A stretch of 64,000 nt of DNA from Actinomortierella ambigua (taxonomy: Eukaryota > Mortierellomycota > Mortierellomycetes > Mortierellales > Mortierellaceae), in NCBI GenBank assembly GCA_016098155.1, contig JAAAJB010000044.1, positions 38,547-102,546 on the forward strand, given 5' to 3'. The notes beneath the pieces were generated by a model, which saw only the letters and a list, made by a program, of their open reading frames with translations, ran no database searches and was not told the DNA's origin. A program made the position numbers and the translations under genes. Below, piece after piece: positions 1-12,300 of this stretch. Every line of letters starts with the position of its first letter. The first letter of the stretch is position 1.

Positions 1-3000
1 CAATACACAAGCACGATGGCCCAAAGGGGATATGTACAAGACATTTTTTTGCTGCATGTTCACATAATCCTCTTACAAAAACATGGACGTGTATTTGCAA
101 GGAAATATTTGGGTCCCAGAGGGGACACAACACACTCCAAGAAGCAAACAAAAACAACTCTCATCAACAAAGATGTGTAGACTTTTGTACAGCAGCGCAA
201 GTAAAACTCTCTTCTGCTGTAAACAAAGGGGAGAGGAGGTGTACACATTGGGCGTGTCTACAAAGAGTACATTGGTGTCTACAAAGATACATCCAGCTGT
301 CTACAATGGTACATCCAGGTGCTCTACAATATGCTTATGCAGGCTCTTGGAATGGGGATCGGCCATCCGCCTTGTTTGTGATGAGCTCATTGTGTGTATA
401 TTGTACGTAAACTACACCCTCCTACACTCACATACATACACATACACACAACCTACACATGTGTACACACATACACACACGTACTCACACACACCTTTTG
501 GAGGTCAGCCACCTGGTCACTCATGCTTGTGATTGTTGACACTCCAGCAAAAGCAGGAACCATGTGCCATGTGGGATCATCACCCCTTACTCTATCCACC
601 ATGCATGCCTTGCTGTCCTCTCACGTTGTCCTTCCATTCCGCACCTCCGCCTCCGTCTCTACCCAACCCCAACGGGTACTCTCTCATAAGTATGTTGCAC
701 GAGCCTGTCAGCCGTTCCCCCCTTTGCTCCAAAGTCAATTTTTCTCTCTGTTCAATTGCAAAAAGCTTTTACCTGTTGTGCCCTAAGCGACAACACCACC
801 CAGCAATCAAACCTTCTTCGACACGCTACACATTGTAGACTTTTTTTTTTTTTTTTAGTTGGGTTAGGTTGGGTTGGGGGTCGACTCTATCCAACCTAGC
901 CCTCCCCTCTCTCTCTTTCTCTTCTTCATCAATTACTCTACTTATCCACGGTGGTTTAGCTTTTTTCCCCTTCCACCCTTCCGTGCAGCAGAGGGCCTCG
1001 TGGCTGGCCTCGAAAAGGAGGCGGGAACCCTATCCGCGCGGAGCTCTCAAGTGTTGTTATCCGGATATTAGCTGCTGTTACAGTTGTTACTGTGCGAGAC
1101 CCTGTTTTTTTTTTCTGTATTGTGCGTACCCTTTCTTTTTTCGTGTTTTTGGCCTTCCGGTTCAAAACTGCAGGTACCCCAATACTGTAGTCCCTGTTTA
1201 GCATGTGTCTTCCACTTCTCCGACAATGGTTGATTTCTAAGGAAGCGCAGTTCACAGGACTACAAGAGGACATACAGTACTTCCATAACGTGTTCTAAAG
1301 TTAAGAGAAAGGGAAGGGCCCTTTTTCTTCATGGTCAGCAGGGCTGTGCCTTCCAAGGGATGACATGGTATACCTTGGCATTACCTTGCTACCTGTACGT
1401 ACTATCAAAACGAAACAAATCCATCGGGCAACATACACACACACTCAAGTAACACATTTACACCATACACACGCAATAGCATCAACAACAACGACATCTT
1501 CGTCATCAGTTTGTCAACGACAACAAAAAAAGAAATACCATCGGGCTTCAATGCCAGATCGAGAGGAGGGCTGAAGTATGTGTTCCTCTGCACCAATTAT
1601 TTTTTGAAGGACAGAGAGAGAGAGTTCCCCATCCTGGCAATACCAAAAATAAAAAATCGGCTTTTCGCGCAAATACGCGTTGCGCAGGAAGGACCCAAAA
1701 AAAAAAAAAAAAAAAAAACACGTTCTCATCTCATGCCTTTCGTCATCTGTACTCCTCTCCGGGTGTCAAGAATGTTGTGACCATTGCACACTAGCTTGGC
1801 GTTACCATACCACCCTTCTGCAAATACCCTTTTTTTTTTGGCGTGTGTTACCGGCCACAAGGTCATGGGCTCTACGCGGTGCTACATAATCTCAGACACA
1901 CTCTCTCTTTCTCTCTCTCTCTTTCATCGTATTCCGCAGATTATTTTCTCCTCCTCGCCCCCATCTCCACATACATATATATCATCTCTTTATTGTTTTG
2001 AATGTTGCGTGTGTTTTGTGAGTCCGCCTCGATCGTTTGCTTTCAAATACTATCAGGTTCCATTCGTTCCCTCGTAAGCAACACAACACAACACAAAGAC
2101 ACAAATACCTTGCTGAACACGAAACACATGTATTCATTTGCATGGGAGGAGAAGAAGGAGGGCGCGAGGAGTGGGGTGATTCGCCCAGCGCAGTGGTCTG
2201 ACTTTCTAAGCTTTACATGTTGAGTCACGCGCGAAACCACTTCGTTTTTTTTTCGTTCTGTCAATGTTGTGTTTGTAAAGATCAGGGTGGAGGTAAGGCT
2301 GAGCAAAGGTGAAGAAAGGGACCTAGGCGATGGCTTGTCCAAGCGTTCCCAGGCTATCGACTTTTTTTTTTTTTTTTTTTTTTAATTGTCGTGTGCGCGA
2401 TCCCTCCACTGCAGCGAGAGAAGAAAGGAGAGGGCAAAGCGCATCGTGCATCAATGTTTTCTTTTTTTTCCCTTCTTCTTCCCACTCTCTCTTTCTCATT
2501 CTCTCTTCACGTCTGCCTCGTGTCGACAGTCCAAGCCCGGAAATCCCATGTCTCCTGTGCATATTTTATTCATGTCAAATAGCACAAAGTGGTCCAAACG
2601 TCTGGTCCCGCTCCTTTTGTGATGGGTGTCAAACTGCTCAGCATTAAAATAGTTATGTAAGAAGTGTGCTTTGTTTGTTCCCACTGTTTGTGTGTTGAAG
2701 ACTTGTGATGTTGCTGTTGTGAAGTTCAATACCGGTGCGCCGAGAAATGTGAAAAAGAAGTCAAGCAACACACACGATATCAACAAGATCATCAACAATA
2801 TGAATGTCAATGGAAGGCTGCGGGAAGGTCATTGACCTGCTTGTATTTGTTCTTCGTTTGTCGAAGAACGAAGAGGGAGAGAGAGAGAGTGGGGAGGGGG
2901 AGAGGAGGGAAAAAACTCCGAAGAGGGAACACAAAACGAGTCATTCCACCTGGCCATGGGAAGAACAAAAAGGCAATATAGCCAAAGGTGGTCAAGAGTT

Positions 3001-4627
3001 TTTGTTGTTGATATCTAGCGCGTGCATTGCATGGCGGTGTGTGCTTGTGTAGTGTGCTGATGTGCATTCTTCCAATGTCGACGTCCTAGCACGAGCTACT
3101 TTCTGTACTCCATAGGACATTGATATATGCGTACAGCCTAAAAAAAATGGCCGCCAAGGGCACCAATGGTCTTGGTGCCAAGGGGGTTAAAAAAAAGAAG
3201 GGCAACAGCGATACAGATAGCAACAACGAAAAGAGAACACCGTTGCACAGGAAAAAGGGCGACTTTCTTAAGGCTTCCTCCATCTCCCCTCCCCTTGTTT
3301 CTATCACGGTCAGGGACAATGGTAAGTTCCTCCTTCCCCCTCTCCCCCCCTTACCAGTGCTTTTTTTTCGTATGCCTGTCTGCCTGTCTATCTCTGTCTT
3401 TGTCTCTGCCTCTTCCTCTGTTTTTCTCTTTCGCGTCTCCTGAAATGGGTGTCCAGCCTGGAGAACCAGGGGAGGTGGGAGGTGCACATGCAGAAGTGAA
3501 GCCAGATAGACGGGGGGGAAGGCTCGATGATGGGGCGAGAAGGTTCTTCCACCACCCACGAGTAGCCTTTTGCCCATTCCACCGCAACTGTTTCTTTTGT
3601 CTGTCGTTCGTGCTAGGTGCGTCGTCGGTAGAAGGTGTTGTTCTGTTATTCCCCTCTCCTCCCTCTCTCTCTCTCCTCTCCTCCAACCCCCCGGTTCCTC
3701 GTTCTCTCTTCCTTCCTCCCCTTTTCTGCTTCTGATCCAGTTGGAAATGCTTGCGCACCCACGCCTCAGACGTTGAACAGGTACATGTACAGAAAGGGAA
3801 ACGTTACCGCGTCCATTTGCTGGTGCAAGTTGCGACCAAGGGAGCATGCCGGGGTGTTCCTTTATTGTTCACCCTGACGGACTAGGATTCGGCCGAGAGC
3901 ATGTAGTGTGTGCATAGTTGGTGTTCCACCCGTTGCAGCCCTTTTTTTTATTGTTCTCTCTCTTTTTTTTCCGTTTCTCCTATGCTCTCTTTTTTAACCT
4001 GTTCTTTCTCTTACACACACTTGCACATTTTCTGCTTTTTATTCTCTTTCGTTGGCACGAATCCAATCCAAACCACCTACTCGCCTTCTTTCTTCTTTTT
4101 AATTGCTCTTTGCATCCCCCTTCTGCTTGTTCACTTGTGGGTCTATCTCGTGCACCCAAACGCTGTGATATCCAAAGAAAAAGAAGCGACCCAAGCAAAG
4201 CGCGTCGGAGCGAACAACATTAGTCTTCAGCACGGTGTATGTTTCTTCTTGTCATTGACACACTAGCCATTTCCTTTTTTTTGCCCTTGTGCTCTTTTCG
4301 AGTATCACGTTTCTCAACCACATCGCCAACCCACCTACCACCTACGTACTAGTACGCACCTACCTTTCCTATCATTCTAGATTGGCGTCGCCCTCCTCCA
4401 TTCGCCTATACGCAACACAACACACACAACACGCCCCTTCTCCGACTCGCTACTCAATCTCCTCTCCCTTGACTCCACAACATCCATTACTGACACGCAA
4501 CGAAACGGTTGTTTTTAATTATCCTCGCCCCGTCCTCTCTCCTCCTTCTTTCTTTCTCTCTCTCTGTGTGTGCGTGTGTGTTCTCTCTCTCTTTATTTGT
4601 CATCGCTGACAGCAGCCAGAGTGAGCC
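1..4627. other. Long spacer without a supportable gene
   Basis: I see no convincing coding sequence on either strand. Reading frames here are made of translated CT, CA, GA and homopolymer tracts. Visible landmarks are a CA-rich microsatellite near 420-490, several poly-T or poly-A runs (about 840, 1700, 2360), and an E2F-like plus MluI-box pair near 1662-1680. The last few hundred bases are pyrimidine-rich and are probably the promoter and leader of the gene starting at 4628. Short exons of a gene crossing the left edge cannot be excluded. Confidence 0.6.
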
Positions 4628-5600
4628 ATGACCAAAACGCAAAAGACACTTGAGAACAAGACAGGGATCAGCATCCAGGCAAGTCCCGACAAGGTCTGGG
4701 AGGTTCTGGTCGATCTGGAGCACTATGAAGACTGGAACCCCCTCTTTGTGAAAGCCCGTGGAACCCTTGCCGGTAAGTCTTTTTTTTTTTCCCACAGCCA
4801 CATCCATGCGCTCACTCTTCTACTTTAACTTTTGTTTGATTCCAGTTTATCCTTGATGAAATGGAAAGACAAGAAAAAAAAAGAAGCATCCTTCCCCCCT
4901 CTCTCTCTCGTTTCTCTAGTTTTTCTTTTCTCTATGGTTAAATTTCTCTAACGCTAAAGTTTTCTCTCTGCTCTTTCTACCGTGAACGGGGCGCGTGCGC
5001 CATTTTTTTTTTTCGTCTGGTTGTTACTGTTCTTCTTCCCTGTCCAACTAGAGGGTGAGATACTCCAGATCAAGACGAGGCTCCCTGTCCGGATGTTCTG
5101 CGGCGCTCCAATGAGTACGTTTTTAATCTTTTTGTGTTTTGTGTCTATGTTGTGTTGTGTATGTCTGCATACAGGGAGGTGGTTGTCGTGTTTCAACTGT
5201 CGCCTTCCAGACAAAAAAGAAAAATGAACGGACAAACCCTCGATTACTACACCATGCTCCCCGTTTTCTTTTGTCAACGTTAGCTGAACGCCCTTTGATA
5301 AATTAACGAAACCACATTTTTTTTTTAAAAAAAAACCACTGAATGTTACTTTCCTTTAGCAAGGAACTGGACGTCCAGGGTCACCAAGGTGCTACCCAAC
5401 AACTCGCTCGAGTGGTTCACACCAGCCCTTATGAACGGTTTCTTGGATGTAAGTGGTGTTGAATCTTGCATTGGGTCAGTCTTTTTGTATGTGCTGTCTT
5501 CTGTCCCCTTGTTCGGTGTGGGGCCAGGTTTTTTCTTCCCTCCTCTCCCCCTCCTTCTCCTTCTCCCCTCCCCTCCCCTCCCCTTTCCCTTGCCTTCTGT

Positions 5601-5644
<44 letters not shown>

Positions 5645-6875
5645 GCCTCCTTTCACATACGTTCTTTGTTTTTTTTTTTCCAAACACACACCAACCATTC
5701 GGGGTTTGTTATTTTTCCGTCTCTAAACTCTTTGTTCTTTTTCTTTTGGGATTTTGTCATGGATTTGACTCTGTTTTGTTCAGGGCACCCACTTCTTCCA
5801 ATTGACAGCATCGTCCGATGGTCAAACAACCGAATTCGTACAGGGCGAGCGGTACGAAGGGTGGGGGACGGGCTTCTTCGCCGGGTTTGGCACGCTTGAG
5901 GATGCCCGTCTAGGCTTTGCCGTCATGAACCGCGCCCTCAAGCTCGAGGTCCTTCGTCGTCTGTCCGAGGGCGAGCTTGTCGCGACCGACGATGGAACGA
6001 CGACCGTCGTGGCTTTGAGCACTCATGGTGATATGAAGGAAAAGGGAGGGGAGGATGTCCACAACACCAACACCACTGCCACAACAACAACAATATCCTC
6101 AGCAGCAGTAGACGAAAAGGGCGGAGCAAACAAAGGATCCAAGGGAGCGGCAGTAACAAGATCAGCTGCTGCAGAGGAAGAAGAAGAAGAAGAGGAAGAC
6201 GACGACGACGACGCGGAGGAGACAATAGAAGTCGTAGGCGTACGCGGAAGAACAACAGCAGCAGCAAAGAGTGGCGATGACGAAGAAGACGAAGACGACG
6301 AAGAAGAAGACGAGGATACGGACGACGACGACGACGCGGAGAACAACACCAGCCAACGTGAGGCTGCAGTCCAAGGCCTCGACATTAGCGACCGTCATGC
6401 AGTCGATGCAGCAAGAGCGACTGCAGCAACAACCTCGTCACCTCTGACGACATCGACAGAGTCATCATCACCACCGGCGCAAGGGCACGGCAAGCGTCGT
6501 AGTCTTGTGGAGCGTATATCCATGTTTTCGGTCCAATCGGCCTCGAGCCCAGCGTCGGTGCACAACAACTCGGGCCTGCGTAGCAGCACGGCTGAGGAGG
6601 ACGAGGACGAGATTGACCCCTCGCGGACCAGCACCAGCAGGCCTCGCCTTCACACCCAAGAGGCTGGAGAGGAGGAAGGGGAACAACAACATGACCGTCT
6701 CTTTGACCGTCCTCCGCCCCAGCTCCAGCTGCAGTTCCAACCCCGTTCGTCCCTTAGTCATGATGGAGGAGGAGCGGGTGGCGCGGAGGAGGCCAAGTTG
6801 AGCAAGGCGGATTCGAAGCCGTTCCAGCTTGGTCTGGATTTGAGCCTGGGAAGTGGGCTCGACTTTACATTCTAA
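4628..6875 (+). CDS. SRPBCC (START/polyketide-cyclase fold) protein with acidic C-terminal tail
   Basis: Four exons (4628-4772, 5052-5114, 5360-5448, 5784-6875) with GT-AG introns join to a 462-residue protein. The first ~165 residues read as an SRPBCC lipid or hydrophobic-ligand-binding fold. It opens with a segment of the type I-Q-A-S-P-D-K-V-W and a W-N-P-L-F turn. Later come R-N-W-T-S-R, L-E-W-F, then G-T-H-F-F and T-E-F-V-Q-G-E-R-Y-E-G, all typical spacings for this family. The rest (about residues 175-462) is low complexity: Glu/Asp runs, Thr/Ala stretches and a short basic patch (GKRRS), probably disordered. No signal peptide or membrane segment is seen, so a cytosolic or nuclear location is likely. 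The ligand cannot be predicted. The fold call is firm, the function unknown. The next gene, on the same strand, starts 410 bp downstream. Confidence 0.85.
5604..5641. repeat. (CT)n microsatellite in SRPBCC gene intron 3
   Basis: An almost uninterrupted CT dinucleotide run lies within the third intron, just downstream of a pyrimidine-rich stretch. Confidence 0.95.
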
Positions 6876-7285
6876 TAGATAATTTAGATATTCCCTTACT
6901 TTGCTTGTTTTTTTTTGGACGCTTTTGCACCTGTCGTAATGGTATAGCTTTGTGTATGTGTATGTGATATGTGCGTGTTTCGATCTAATTGTGTAGGATG
7001 TGTGGGGATTGGTTGGTTTGCTCCATGCACGCAGGGCCGGGGTCAGCTGGTCCGTTTGGATCTCTTATTGAAAGGGTGTGTGTGTGGCAAAACTCTTTTC
7101 TTCTGCTTCTCTCTTTGTTCATTCCACTCATTCATTCTATTCATTTGCCCACACACACACATCATCTGTTCTCTCCATCACCCAAAGTTGCACTGCCTCT
7201 CCTTGTCATTCTCCCTTTTATTCCACTTCACTTCACCCCTAGAGACCGCGGAGGATAAAATATATCCGTCTTGACGTAGAACAAT
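6876..7285. other. Spacer between SRPBCC and nuclease genes
   Basis: Holds the 3' flank of the SRPBCC gene and a CT/CA-rich leader of the nuclease gene. No gene is seen. Confidence 0.6.
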
Positions 7286-9096
7286 ATGCGAGTCTCTCTG
7301 GCCGTTCTTGCTTCTGCCCTAACCCTGCAAGTTGCGCAGGGCTATGGTATCCTCGGTATGCACCCGTATCCATATTCTACTCTGTTGTCCACTTTACTGC
7401 TTTTTTTTCTACCCTCTTCTCTTCTGACTGACTGACTGACTGACTGACTGGCTGACTAACCGACTCACTCACTGACTGACATCGCCATAATATGACACCA
7501 ATTCAAATGACATGTCCATAACAATATAATAGGCCACACATTCACAGGCCAGATCGCCCAGTTGCTGCTGACGCACGAGACGGCGCGGCAGATCAAGGAC
7601 ATCCTGTCGCCGTACTACGATGGTCTGCTGTCCAAGGCTGCGCCGTGGCCCGACACGATCAAGATGCGGCCGCAGTACCGCTGGGCGACTGTGCTCCATT
7701 ACGTCAACACCCCCGGCGACAATCCGCCGGACGATTGTCGCTTCGAGTACTCGTCAAACCGTCGTGATGTCGTCAATGGCATCTTCAACATGACCGCGAC
7801 TCTCCTCCACTACCAGGCCAACCCGCCCAAGTCGTCTCGCTCACCACCACCACCGCGTTCAATAGAACTAGAGCGGCAGTATGACGATGATGCATGGTTC
7901 CTTGCTGGTAGTGGACTATCTAATAGAGACATCAACAACAACAATGATGATGACGACCAAGACGACGACTCTGACAAAGTCGATCGCTCGATCCGGGAGG
8001 ACGCTCTCCGCTTCTTTGTCCACTTTATGGGCGATCTCCACCAGCCACTGCACACTGCCGGCAAGGCTCGAGGAGGCAATGATGCCCCTGCCCGTTGGCG
8101 CCGTGCCAAGACCAATCTGCACAGGATCTGGGACGGTCAACTCATCATGGTAAAAAAAAAAAAAAAAAAAAGCAAAAATGTGGTTTTCTCTCCCATTCCC
8201 CTCCTTCCTTTTCTCCCTTTTTTTGGCCTCCTGGATGCTGGGCACAGACTCTTTTCTGGAGAAAGAGGGGGGTGGGAGTGAACGTTGTGTCAGTCTAATA
8301 ACTCGCGGGCTCAAACAACTACTTTCGTTCCCCCAATTATGATCTATAGAAGGACATCAAGGACAACTTTGACAACGATCCAAAGGCCTACCTCGACAGC
8401 ATCATGGAGCTCACCACGACCTTTTGGGCCCCCTCCGCCAATTGGTCGACCTGCGATCCCGACGTCATCGCCAACGAACTCGTCGACAACCCATGGGCCA
8501 CCGCCCTCCAGCCATCATCCCCATCCTCCTCTTCCTCTACCAATCACCACAAACATACCGTCCTCCACCACCTCTGTCCAAAAGCCTGGGCCCGCGAGAT
8601 GAACGCCCTCGCCTGCGAATACGCCTGGGAGGGCTACCACCAGGGCCGCAACCCATCCGAGGACCAGGACATGTCCGAGGGTCACTACTTTGACCGCGCC
8701 ACCGATCGCGACCACGGCTACCTCGTCCGCCGCCTCCTCGCCATGAGCGGCGTCCGCATGGCCGCCATCCTCAACGCCATCTTTGATCCCGAACGCCCTT
8801 CGGAGGACGATCTCGTTCATTTGGCGGCCTCGCGCCCCTGGAGATCTTCTTCATCATCGTCGTTGTCGTCCATGGAGAGTCGGTTCAGACACTTGCGTCG
8901 CCCACTGTCTGGCTACTATCAGACCGTCCAGTGGCTCCGCGACTGGATCCAACAGGCTGAGCAGGACGGAGAGGGTGACCACCATGCTGGCTGCTCAGAC
9001 TATGATGACGACTATGCAGTCGACTCGATGGACCATGTGGAGGAAGGACAACAGGCCGGCCGTGCTCCACAGCGTCCGTTTGTTCTCCAATTGTAA
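7286..9096 (+). CDS. Secreted S1/P1-type zinc nuclease
   Basis: Three exons (7286-7355, 7533-8149, 8350-9096) give 477 residues. Residues 1-19 form a signal peptide (M-R-V-S-L-A-V-L). The mature N-terminus then reads Y-G-I-L-G-H, with His at position 6 as in S1/P1 nucleases. Further family zinc-site motifs follow in order: W-P-D (about 62-64), W-A-T-V-L-H-Y (74-80), H-F-M-G-D-L-H-Q-P-L-H, and N-L-H-R-I-W-D. Members use three zinc ions to cleave single-stranded DNA/RNA and act as 3'-nucleotidases, usually secreted for nutrient scavenging. Two oddities: the first mature residue, normally Trp, is Tyr, and an Asn/Asp-rich loop is inserted just before the H-F-M-G-D motif. The C-terminus is Asp/His/Gln-rich. 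Intron 1 contains a GACT tetranucleotide repeat. Family assignment is secure; substrate preference is inferred. Confidence 0.92.
7424..7480. repeat. (GACT)n tetranucleotide repeat in nuclease intron 1
   Basis: Tandem TGAC/GACT units, pure at first and then degenerate, lie inside the first intron of the S1/P1 nuclease gene. Confidence 0.9.
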
Positions 9097-9329
9097 AAAA
9101 GATGCGAGAGGAAGAGAAGACACTAGACCATATACGTGTTTGTTCGAATATTATATAGTTTTTTACCAGCTACGACAAGTAAAGGAAGAAAAAAAAAAAG
9201 GATCCTTCGGATGGATAGGGTGCAAAGGGAAAAAGCACTCTTCTTTTTTTTCTATTCTTTTTTTCTTTTTTCTTTTTCTTTTTTTGCTCGTAAAACTAGG
9301 AGAGAGACGAGAGAGAAAGAAAACCTCAC

Positions 9330-12300
9330 TTAATCATCGGCTTCATCGGCTCTGCTCTGCTTGGCCTCGGCTTGCTCCCGCAGCTTCTTTGTGAGTTCTT
9401 GAACTGACTCTTCGCTTTCGTCGTCTGCCAATTCGTCTACTTCTTCCTCTTCTTCTTCTTGTTCGACTTCCATCTCCTCCTCCTCTTCTTCCTCCATGTC
9501 TTCCGGCCTCACCCCTTCGTCGTCTTCTTCCTCCTCGTCCTCAAAGGATCGAGGCGTCTCATCTTCCTCTCCTTCTACCGAGTAGCCCAACAGGCGCGTC
9601 ATTTCTCGCTTCATTTGCGACAATGCTCTAGCGTCGCCCTCTTCGTCCGGCAGCTGATCCACTTCTTCTTCGTCTTCACCTTCCTCCTCCTCCTCTTCTT
9701 CTTCTCCTCTTCCTTCCTCCTCTTCCACAACCTCATCATTGATCTCCGAAGGCGCCACCGACCCCGTCGTACAGCTCTCCGTCTCGCCCGCTGACCCGAC
9801 CGCGGCCGCCATCTCCTCCGCGGCAAGCGTCGCCGCCGCATGTTCCAGAGCCTCCTCCTCAGCCTGACGTCGCGTCCGCTGTTGCTCCTCCATCGCCCGT
9901 CGTTCCCGGGCCTCCTTCTCCTTGGCCAATCCGGCCCGTCGCAAGTCGTCCACCACGCCCTCCAACGTTCGTTTCCGGCCTTGCTGTGCTTGTGCCAACC
10001 ACGTCGTTGGAGATCCTCGTCCTTGTCGTCGTGGTCGTCGTCGTCGCTGCTGCTGCTGCTGTTGTTGTTGCTGCTGCTGGGCCGTGATATCATCGTCATC
10101 GTCATCGTTATCATCATCACCATCCTCGTTATTGTCATCTCCCATATCACCGCTACCACTACCACCGGTGTTGCTACGGCCAGCGGCAGCAGCAGCAGCG
10201 GCGGCGGCAGCAGCAGCCGCGCCGCGCGACTTTGTCTGTGCATAGCGGACATACTTGCGCTCGACCTTACGGATATTCCGGAACAGGAACAGCCGCGTGT
10301 ACCGGATCGCCATCATCTTGCTCTCCTTGTACTTGGCTGCCTGTCGGTCGCGGATCGTCTTGACCGACGGCAGATGGCTATAGCGGACCGATGGCGTCGT
10401 GGTCGTATGGTGATGATGATGATGATGATGGTGATGGTGGTGGTGGTGCGGGGACCCTCCTCCTATTGCCCTTCCATTGAGATCCTCATGACCTGCTGCT
10501 GATGTTGGTCGTGGCCCGCGTCCAATGGTGCTGCTATTGGCCTTGCGTTGCCGCTGCCGCCCTCCTCCTTGTTGTGCCTTTTTGCCTTCGCCATGTCCCT
10601 TGCGGCCAGCATGTCCGGCGCCATGGGACCCATTGGGAACAAGGCTACTGTTGTTGTTCGAGTGATGGTTGCCGTTATTGTAATGGTGATGTAAAAGGTG
10701 GCTTCCATAGTGTCCATTCGCACTGTTGCCGTTATGACTGCCACTCAGTGGGGATCCATTGGGATCAAGGCCCTCGTTCGACAGCTCCTTGAGCCGGGCT
10801 CCTTGGCTGCGTGCACCAATGTAGCCGCGACAGTTGGCGGAGCCGCAGCGACACTGCTGCAAGTGAGCGCCGCTGAACGAGGAAAAGTTGTAGTCGTAGG
10901 TGATCTCGCTCAAGGCCGGAATGTCCTGCGACGCAAAGATGCCAATGCTCATCTCGCCGTTCAGGAACCATTTCTCGATCTGGCTGTTGGGTGAGCAGCT
11001 ATAGATATTGTTATTTTAAGGAAAAATAGAGGTCAGTGAGGAAAAACAACAACAACAGCAGCAGTCTTAAAATGATACGGCAATCCGCTTCATACCTGTG
11101 GTTGACAAAACGAGCATTGGTGCCCTTGAGACAGGCATCGACGACTTCTCCCTTCTCATACTCCAAAAAGTAAAAATTTTTGTTGTTCTTGTACATGCCC
11201 TCCATCCGCTCCAGACACAGCTTTTGCGAAATCACCTCGCCTCGGTACTCAATCACAAGACTGCCTCGCTTAATCGGTTTCGTTGTGCGGATGCCAAACC
11301 CACGTTCCTCCGTCTATGTGGTTAACAAACAACAGTTGAATATCAGTTTCTTGATTACTCCTTCATTCTGCATACCATAAAATACAATACAAAAACAAAG
11401 CTGGAGGACTTACCCAAATGACCTCGAGATGATCCTCGTTAGGGTTCTTCTTCTGGAAGCGCTGGTTCGAGCACTGGTCGCCACAGGGGCAGTGGGCCGA
11501 CACACACTCGTAAAACATGACGCGGTTATAACAGTCTTCGCCACATCCAACCACACCGGCCTCTGGTGGCGGGCGTTTGCAATGACACACCATCGGGCTA
11601 GTCTCCACGCGCCTCTTGCGTTCCACAAACACGTCTATACATCAACAAAAAAAGAATGGGTGATGCGTGAAAGACAAGAAGAATGTGTGTTTCATTAGCA
11701 ATCACGAAGCCCACACTTGAAAAAAAAACACTTGGATACCAAACAAATAAAAAAAAAACTTACTGCTCCGAATCTTGACAAACGGATCCGGTTGTTTGCG
11801 CTGCGCCAAGGCTCCCAGCTTCCACGCCTGCATGATATCGAACGGGAGCACAAAGTCGCGCCGTGCATTCACCAGCGTCTCGCCAAAGTTAATCGGCAGC
11901 TCAAAAAATGGTCGCTTCCGCTCTTGCCCTTCCTGCTGCTTCCGTGCCGCCATCATCAGCCACTTGGACGATGCCGAGCCTCCCGATCCGCCACCTCCAA
12001 GCGATGGTGATGATGATGATGCTGCTGCCGTCGTCGTCGTTGTCGTCGTGATGACCGCCGACACGGCCAAAGAAGAAGGAGACGAAGACGTGGAAGGCGA
12101 CGAAGACGGCGACGACGACGACGGCATGGGTGACGCGATGCCCGTGATCCGACGCAATGGTGCATTCGTCTTCAGATCCGCCGAGTACAATCCAGACTTT
12201 AAATACGTCTTGCGCACAAGTTTGATCGTTGTCGCCGAAGCCTTTGTGCCAACGCCTGCTGCTTTTGCTGCCCCGGACAGTTCTATCCGCTTTCGGCCTT

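Noticed and set aside
3086..3847. 253-residue open frame on the - strand, plus overlapping + frames
   Set aside because: Arg/Glu/Gly text comes from GA-rich DNA. There is no recognisable motif, and all frames are equally open because of low complexity.
10052..10080. CAG/CTG trinucleotide run as a possible separate repeat element
   Set aside because: It is in frame as poly-Gln in the SET protein and is best treated as part of the coding sequence.
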